A stretch of 41,373 nucleotides of DNA, taken from NCBI GenBank assembly GCA_031274955.1, contig JAISPQ010000243.1, forward strand, positions 1-41,373. Reading direction: 5' to 3'. This stretch comes from Rhodanobacter sp. (GTDB taxonomy: Bacteria; Pseudomonadota; Gammaproteobacteria; Xanthomonadales; Rhodanobacteraceae). Positions 10,901 to 19,900 of the stretch are shown piece by piece. A program made the translations under genes and the position numbers. The notes below the pieces were generated by a model, which had not been told where the DNA came from, did no database searches, and saw nothing but the letters and a program-made list of their open reading frames with translations. Every line of letters begins with the position of its first letter. Positions within the stretch are counted from its first letter, which is position 1.

Positions 10901-13900
10901 GCCACCTTGTAATCATCCAGCACCGTCGCGGTGATCGTGAAGGCCGCGACGCCGTCCGCGGTCAGACTCGTCGCCGGATCGATCGCCAGCGTCGAGTTGG
11001 CGCCGTTCACGGTCGCATTGCCGAAGCTCACCACCACCGTGCTCGCCGAACCCGCCGGCGACTGAATCCCCACGGTGAACTCGCCCACCGCACTGCTCGT
11101 CAGGTCCACATCACAGGCGCCAAAGCCACCGGAGGTCTTGCCCGTTGTATCCGTCGTGCAGGCCGGACTCCAGGTGATCGCCGAAGGCGGGGGCTGATTC
11201 GCCGGATCCACGGCCAGCGTCACCCGGATCGGATCGCTGTGGATCACGTTGCCGTGGCTGTCGAACACCGTCACCCGTACCGTGTTGGTGCCCTCCGCGC
11301 CGCTTGCACCGGCCTTGGCGCCATCGGTGATTACCCTCAGCGTGGTCCTGGTCGGGTCCATCGGACCCGGCACGAAGTTCAACGACACCGGACTACCGGT
11401 CAGCCGCGTGCTGTTATAGGTCGCATCCACCGTATACGTGGCCGCCTTGGTACTGGTCAGCGTGATATCGCAGGTGCCAAAGCCCGCGTCGGTGATCGGC
11501 GTACCCGGCAGACCCTTGGTCGTGCAGGTACCGGTCGGACCCGATGCATCGCCCGTGGCGGTCACCGCGCCATCGGCCGGCGCCACCGTATAGCTCACCG
11601 TTACGCCGCCCACGGGGTTGCGGTTCGCATCGAGCATCGTCGCGCGCGCCACGTCCGGCGTGTTCGGATCGCCATTGGCGATCTTGTCCGTCGTGATCAC
11701 CTCCAGCGTCGATATCCCTGTCGGCGTGCCGCCCTGGAAGTTCGCATGGACTTTGCCGTCCGGCGCCGGATTCAGGATCGTCACCGGACCCGTGCCATCG
11801 TCGGCCACCGCCCCCACCGGGAAGCTGCCGGATTTACTGCTCACGACATGGAACGTGCACAGGTTCGTCGTCGTCGTCGTCGAGCAGGTCAGCCCAGCGG
11901 CGCCGGTGTCGGTCGTTACCGGCGAGCCCTGGGGCAGCGACAGCGCCACCTTCACAGGGACCTGCAGCGGGTTGCCCAGCGGATCCTTGAGCGTCACCGT
12001 GACCACGTGCGCGGTGCTGCCATCGGCCGCGATGTAGTTCTGGTTGTCGATCTGCACACTGGACTCTCTCACCGAGAACGGAGGATTCTTGAACGCCGCG
12101 TACGCTATCGGACCCCCATTGCCCGGGGTCAGCGTCGCGGGTGAGGAGATCGAAACCGGATAGCCATCGTCCGCAGTCCGCGTCACCGTCGTGCTCGTCA
12201 CCTGCACCTGGCAGGTGCCGACCGGGCCGGTCGTACAGTCGCTCGTCGTGCACTGGCCGCTCGCAGGGACGAGCGTCGCGGTGTGACCCTGGGTGTCCTG
12301 ATCCGCCTTCAACGTTACCGTCGTCGGCCGGGTTATCAGGTTGCCGTTCGCATCCTTGAGCGTTACCGTCACCACATCCGCATCGGTGCCCGCCTGCTGG
12401 TTATTCGGATCGACCACCAGCGTGCTCATCTGCGCACTGGGGTGATCGTTGTCCGGCACGAACGTCGCCGACGGCTTGGTGTTCAGAACCACATTGCCGA
12501 TCACCGCCGTGCCCGTTACCACGTAGCTGTCCGCATTCCTGCTGCCGAGGTTCACCGCGCACGCGCCCTCCTGCGTGCCGTTGGCGCCGTCGCCGGTCGT
12601 GCACGAGATCGTGGTCTGCGCCTGCACACAGCCGCTGCCCGCGCCTGCGTTCAAGAAGCACGCGGCGTTGCCGTTATCGTTCGTACCAGAGGCCACCGCA
12701 AAGGTGATCGTGGTGTTCGGCACCAGCGTGTCGCCGCCATCCCTCACCGTTACCGTGGCGGTGTCTGCGCCGCCGGCGGCGCCGCCGTTGGCGATCTGCT
12801 CATTCGGATCGATCGCTATCGTGGACTTGGAGGCATCCGGGAAGTAGGCCGTGAACGGCGCCTTCGCCGTCAGCGACACGCCGCCGACCACCGCCGTCAG
12901 CGTCGTCGTGCCGCCGAGCGAGCTGATGAGCACCGGCGATACGTCGCACCCGGTTTTGTTATTGACCGTTCTGGTCCTGCACGATACGCCGGACTGCACG
13001 CCATTGCTCTGGAATACCGCATGGCCATCCGACAGGGTGAACGTGACCAGCAGACCTTCGCTCGCCTTGTTGCCGCTGGCATCGACCAGATCCAGCACGA
13101 CGGTTTCCGTGCCGCCTACCCCGCCGTTGTTCGCCAGCGCGCTGGCCGGGCTCAACGTCAGCGACGACTTGTTCGAATCGATGTCGCCGGGCTTGAAGCT
13201 CACCGTGGCCGGGCTGTTCGAGACCGGCGTCAAGCTGCCTTTCACGGTCACTTGCACGTCGATACTGAAAGACGTATCGGCAAGCGTGCTCGTCACTACG
13301 ACAGAGCATGTACCCGTCGTATCGGTTCTGCATGTCGTCGTTCCCGCCGGAACGCTCGACACCTCCGACGGTAATCTGAAGGTGACCGTCTGGCCGTCCA
13401 TCGCCTGACCAAGACCGTTTTGCACGGTTGCCTTGAGCGTATAGTTTCCGCCCACGGGCACCGCTGCCGACCCGGTGTTGCCGGTGCCGGGCGGGGTGAC
13501 ATCCACGCGCGATTTGGTCGCATCCGGGTCCGTGGCGCTGAATGTCGCCGTGGCCGACACGACGGCCGGCGAGGTCGTGCTGATCGTATAGTCGCCCCCT
13601 ACATCCGCCGTGATCTCTACCAAGCACTGGCCCAGCGTCGTACCGTTGCTACCGTCGCCCGTCGTGCAACTGTTGCGCCCCAGCCGTGCATGCCCGGCTT
13701 GTGCTGCGCTGCCCGCCACCGGCGCCGGCGTATCGAAAGCCACCAGCGCGTTGGCAATCAGGTTGCCGAATTTGTCCGCCAAGGTCACCGTCGCGACATC
13801 TTTCGCCACGCCGTCGGCCGATGCGTTATTCGGATTGACGATCAGCGTGGAATGCGCCGGGTCCGCTGGACCGGCTTTGAATACCGCCGTCACCGTCTGC

Positions 13901-16900
13901 GGGAGCGTGATCTGATTCCCTGCGCCCCCGGTCACGTCCGCCACCTCGATGAGATAGCTGCCCGCCTTGAAGGTCGCCACCGGAATCTGGCACTGGCCAT
14001 TGGTCGTGCCGGCCGTGCCGTCGCCCGTCCTGCACTGCAGGCCGCCCGTCGGATTGAAGATGTCCGGCGACACCGCCGTGGTGAATTGCAGCGTCCTGTT
14101 CGGCACCGGCTGGTTGGTGCTACTGAACAAGGTTATCGTCACTATTTCCGTCGCAGCGCCATCCGCCGGCTGGTCGTTCGGCGCGATCGATACCGTGGAC
14201 TTATCCGGATCCACCTCGCCCGTGGTGAAGTTCACCGTCACCGTCTGCGTCAGTTTCGTGCCGTTGGCGGTGGCCGTGACCGTGTACGTCACCGGCGCCA
14301 CCTTGCTGCCGATCTCGAGCAGGCACGCGCCTGTGGCCGCATCCGTCGTGCAACTGGGGCCCGTCGGACCCGGGAAGTCCGCACTGTTGCCGCTGCCGTC
14401 AAGCGCGGTGAACGTTACCGTCGTCGGCTGCGTCACCGTATTGTTATGCCCGTCGATCAGCGTCACCTTCACCTCATCGGGAGTCGCGCTGCCCGCCACC
14501 TGACCATTTCGGGTCACTTCCAGCGTAGAGTTGCCCGCATCCGCCGTGCCGGATACAAATAACGCATACGCCGTGCCGCCCGGCGGTGTCTGCGCAAGCG
14601 ACACGCCGTCCATCTTCGCCGTGATCGGATAGATCGTGGCCGGAGTCGTACCCGGCACCTTCGCGCTCGCCGTCTGGTTCGATACCGTGCTCACCACATC
14701 CAGCGTGCACACGCCGTTGACCGTCGTGCAGGTGGGATTACCGCCGACCGGCGTTACGTTCCCCGGTAGGGTGAACGTGACCGTCTGCCCCGACATCAAG
14801 GTGCCGTTCGTATCCCTCACCGTGGCCTTGAGCGTGTTCGCCGATGTGCCATTGGCGATCGCGCCACCGGTCGGGTAGCTGATCTCCAGACTCGATTGCG
14901 CGCCGTCCACACCGCCCATGATGAACGTGGCCGCGCCGTTCTTCAGGGCCGAACCGCCCTGCACCGTCGCCGTTATCGTGTACGTCGTCGTCTGCGTCGT
15001 CTGCCCTGTGCTGGTCAGCTCGACATAACACGTCCCCGCCGCCACATCCGTGCGGCACTGGTTCACGCCTGATACGTAATTCGCCGTGCCGTCGCCCGTC
15101 TGCGCCACCACCGGGGTACCGAATGTCATCTGTGTCGAGGTCGTGATCGCATTGTTGTACGCATCCAGCAGATGCACGATCACGCGATCCACACCGCCGA
15201 TATTCGCCTGCTGGCTGTCCGGATTGGTTTCCAGATACGAGGTGGTGTAATCCAGCGGACCGGCCATGAAGCTCACCGGTATGCCCGCCACCTGGCCGAA
15301 TACGATGGTCCCCGCCGGTGTAACCGTCGTCGCTTTCACCGTGTACGTCGTCGCCTTGGTACTGGTCAGGGTGATCGCGCAGGTGCCATAGGCCGGATCG
15401 GCCAGCGGATTGGCGGGCGGGATATTCGGATCGCCTTGGGTCGTGCACGCTGCCCGCACCAGCTTGACCTGACCATCGTCCGGCTCCACCGTGAAGTTCA
15501 CCGGTATGTTGGCGACCGGGTTGCCGAAGGCATCCTTCGCCGTCGCGGTGACCTCGTCCTGATCTTTGCCATTGGCGATCTGCGGCGCACTGGTGAACGC
15601 CAGCAGTGAGTTGCCGCCCACCACCGCACCGGCCTTGTAGTTCGCGTTGACCGTTGTCGCGCCCGGACCCGGATTGGCGATCGGCTGTCCTCCTACCGAT
15701 GCGGTGATCCCGTACGCACCGGCCGTCGTGCTGGCGACCTGACTCTGGCACTGCCCCACCGGGGTGGCGCCCGTGCCATCGCCCGTCGTGCAGCTCACCA
15801 CACCGGCTGTGGGTACCGTCATCAGTGCTGCCGGCAACGTGAAGCTGACCCGCTGATTACCGACCGGCCCGCCACCGTTCAAGCCCACCAATTTCACCGT
15901 TACCGTGTGCGCGTTCGCGGCGCTGCCGTCCGCCGTCAGATAGTTGGCGTTATCGATCTCCACGCTCGAGGCGGTCAGATCGACCGGGGGAAATCCGAAG
16001 TGCACCGTCACCGGGTTGCTGTCGCGCGGACCGCCGGCCATGGGTACGCTCGCCGTTACGTCATAGTCAGACTCGGTCGCGCTGGTCAGCGTTACCGTGC
16101 AGGCGCCCACGCTCGGACCGCTCGTGGCGATGTCGCAGGTAGTCCCCTGATCGAAGATCGCCGTCCCCGACGGCACACCCGCAGCGGCCCTGAACGATAC
16201 CGTGGTCGCCGTCGTGATCGGGTTCAAGTTCGCATCGACCAGCTTGATCTGTACCGTGTTCCGCGCGCCGCCCGGCGGGGCGTTATCGCTGAGCACCGAC
16301 AGCTTGGACTTATCCATATCCACATCGCCGGGCACGAAGGCGATCGTCAGCGGGCTGCCATTGACCTCCTGCGTGGTCAATACATATCCGTGGACGGTGT
16401 AGTCGGTACCCGCCAGCGTGCTCGTCACCTTGAATTGACAGGACCCCGAGTCATCCGTCGTGCAGGTGCCGCCCGCCGAGGTCGGACCGGAACCCGTCGG
16501 CGGCGTGACCGTGAAGGTGAACACCACATTCGGAACCAGATTCTGGTTCGCATCCCGCGCCGTCGCCGTCACCACATCCGGCGTGTGGCCGTCCGCCACC
16601 TGGTGGTTGTCCGTCGCCGTGTTCAGGATCTGGATACTCGAATTGCCCGCCACCTCCTTGCCAGGGATGAAGACCGCATCCACCGTAGTGGCGATCGTCA
16701 CGCCCGCGCCCGCCTTGGCACCGGTCACCGTTGCACCGATCGTGTACGTGCCCGCGGTCTTGCTGGTGATGCTCGTCGTGCACTGGCCGTTCTGATCCGT
16801 CGTGCAACTGGGCGGCGTGGCCACCACCGTGCCCGCCGCCACATTCGTCGGCAGATGGAACGTCACGGTCTGGTCCGCCACCGGAGCGTTGTTCTGATCC

Positions 16901-19900
16901 CGTACCGTCGCCGTTACCGTGTAGGACCCGACGCCCGCCACCTGATCCCTTGTGGCCGGGCTGATCGTCAGCGTCGACTGGGCGGCGCTCACGTCCGTGT
17001 TCTGGAACGTGGCCGTCGTGCGCGCCAGCGCACCCGCCGGCGCGGTGACCTCCAGGAGGAAATCGCCCACCTGCGTGCTGGTCAGGTCCAGATCGCAGGT
17101 GCCAAAGCCCCCCGCCACCGTGTTGGTTATCGCCGTTATACAGCTATGACCATTGGTCCATCCCAGCACCGGGTTCGGCGGCAGCGCCTCCACCGTCACC
17201 TGAGTCCCCACGCGGATCGGATTGTTGTTCTTGTCGAACGTCGCTACGCGCACCGTGTTGGTGCCCGCCGGGCCACTGGCGTTGACCTGCGCGCCGTTCT
17301 TTACCATCTCCAGCGTGGTCTTGCCCGGATCCAGCGGGCCCGCCACAAAGTTCACCTGCACCGGGCTGCCGCTCAACGCCGTGCCGTTATAGGTCGCCTC
17401 CACGGTATAGGTGGTTGCCCTGGTGCTGGTCAGCGTGATATCGCAGGTGCCGAAGCTCGGGTCGGTGACCGCTACGCTGGGTGTGCTGGTCAGACCCTTG
17501 GTCGTGCAGGTGCCGATCAGGCCCGGCGCATCGCCATTGGCCTGCACAGCGCCGTCATCCAGCGTTACCGCGTAGTTCACCACCTGGCCGCCCACGGGAT
17601 TGCGGTTCGCATCCAGCAGCGTCGCGCGCACCCTGTCCGGCACATTCGGCAAAACCGGATTGCTATCGGCCACCTGGTCCGTGGTCATTACCTTCAGTTC
17701 CGAACTGCCCGCCACCGGCGTGCCGCCCTGGAAGTTCGCGTACACCTTGCCGTCCGGAGCCGGGTTCAGGATCGTCGCCGCGCCCGTGCCGTCATTACCC
17801 GTCGCCCCCACCGCAAAACTGCCCGACTTGGTGCTCACGACATGGAAGGTACATACACTCGTCGTCGTCGTGCAGGGGTTCGCATCGCTGGAAAGCACAA
17901 ACGCCTGCGAGTCCACGCTCAAGGTGATCGTCGTAGACTTCTGGAACAGGTTGCCGGAGCTATCGCGCAACGTCACCGTCACCCGGTGCGAGGTCGCACC
18001 GTCCGCCGCGATGTAATCCTGGTTGTCGATTTCCACACTCGACTGCGTCGGCGATATCGAGGTGTTGATGAACGCCGCCGCCGTCGTCGGGCCGTTATTG
18101 GGAGCGCCCGGGGTCAGCGTCGCCGGCACGGAAATCCAGATCGGGTAGCCCACGTCTCCGGCCGCCGTCGCCGTGGTGCTCGTTACGTTCACCGTGCACT
18201 GGCCCGTTGCCGGGCTCGTCAGGCACTGCCCGCCGTTGGCCAGCACCGGCAGATTGCCCAGCGCATCCTTGCCTGCCGTCAGCGTTACCGCCGTCGCTTG
18301 GGTGATCAGGTTGCCGTTGCCATCCCTGAGCGTCACCGTCACCCCATCCGCCGAAGCGCCATCCGCAGACTGGTTGTTCGGCTTGGTCTCCAGCGTGCTC
18401 GTCAGCGCACTGGGATGGTCGTTGTCCGGCACGAATATCGCCGACGGTTTGTTGTTCAACGTCACATTGCCGACCGCTGCAACCGCCGTCACTCCATAAC
18501 CATCCGCCTTCAGGCTGCCCAGGTTGACCACGCACACGCCCAGCGTCGTGCCACCCGTGCCGTTGCCCGTCGTGCAGGTGATCTGCGTGGGCGGAACCAC
18601 ACACCGGCTTGCCGTGCTTCCCGCATTGGCGTCCAGGAAGCACGCCGCATTGCTGCTGTTATTGGTACCACCGGCCACCGAGAGGGTGATTACCGTGTCC
18701 GGCACCAGCGTGTCGCCGGCATCCCGCACCGTCACTGTGGCCACATCCACGCCGGTTGCGGTGGTGCCGCCGTTGGCGATCTGGTTGTTGAGCGTGATCT
18801 CCAGAGTGGATTTGGACGCATCCGGGAAGTAGGCCGTGAACACGGCGTTCGTCGTCAGCTCCCCGGTGCCGAACGCCGCCGTCAGCAGCGTGGTGCCGCC
18901 CAGCGAACTCTTGACCACCGGCGCCACGTCGCAGTCGCCATCTTTCGTAAGGCACGTGGCGCTCTGCAAGCCATTCATGAACGTCGCGTGGCCGCTCGTC
19001 AGGGAGAACGTCACCAATTGGCCGTCCGCCACCCTGTTGCTGTTCGCATCGACCAGATTCAGTATCACTTTCTCCTGGCCATTCGTCCCGCCGTTGTTCG
19101 CCACTGCGCTGGGCGGCTCCAACTTCAGCGACGATTTGCCCGGATCGATCGTGTCCGGCTTGAAGGTCACCGTTGCCGGACTGCTCTGTGCCGGATCGGC
19201 AATGCCTCCGGGGGTGTGCTTGATCTCCACCGTGGCGCCACTTTGATTAACAATGGTTACGGTGATGCTGTAGGTAGCCGCTAGCGTGCTCTTGACATGG
19301 AAAGTGCACACACCCACCAGCGTGCCGTTTTTACCGTCGCCGGTCGTGCACGTCAGCGCGCCGCCCGGCTCCGCGGAAGTCACCCCCGCGGGAAGCTGGA
19401 ACGTAGCCTCCTTACCGTCCACGAACAGGCCGACGCTATTGACCAGCGTCACCGTAAGCTCATCCGTACCTATGCCATCGGCCGTCGCACCATCCTTGGT
19501 GACCCGCACACTGGAAGCATGCTCATCCCCATACGTCGGAATAAAGGTCGCCGTGGCCTGCGGCCCCGTTCCGGCCGGCGGAATTGCCGCCACCGTATAG
19601 TCGCCCGGTTGGATCGCCGTGATCTCCACCTGACATTGACCCGGCGTCGCGCTGGCCGCACTGCCTGTCAAGCAGTGGGTCGGCGTTATCACCGCAGCCG
19701 TGGGCGTTGCGGTGAATGTCACATCGGCGTCATAAATCCGGTTGCCGTATTTGTCCGCCAGCATTACTGTCGCGACATCTACCGATAGCCCATCGGCCGG
19801 CATGTTATTCGGATCAATGATTAACGTGGATTTCCCCCCGTCCGCGGGAAGCGGCGTGAAACTGTAGCTCACCGGGCTGGGTTCATACGGACCCGTATTC

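Noticed and set aside
2773-19284. Long plus-strand ORFs inside the giant gene (2773..6285, 7312..10401, 10408..12144, 15907..19284)
   Set aside because: Arg/His-rich low-complexity translations typical of the antisense frame of a GC-rich repeated gene; no recognisable domains and they mirror the repeat structure of the minus-strand gene.
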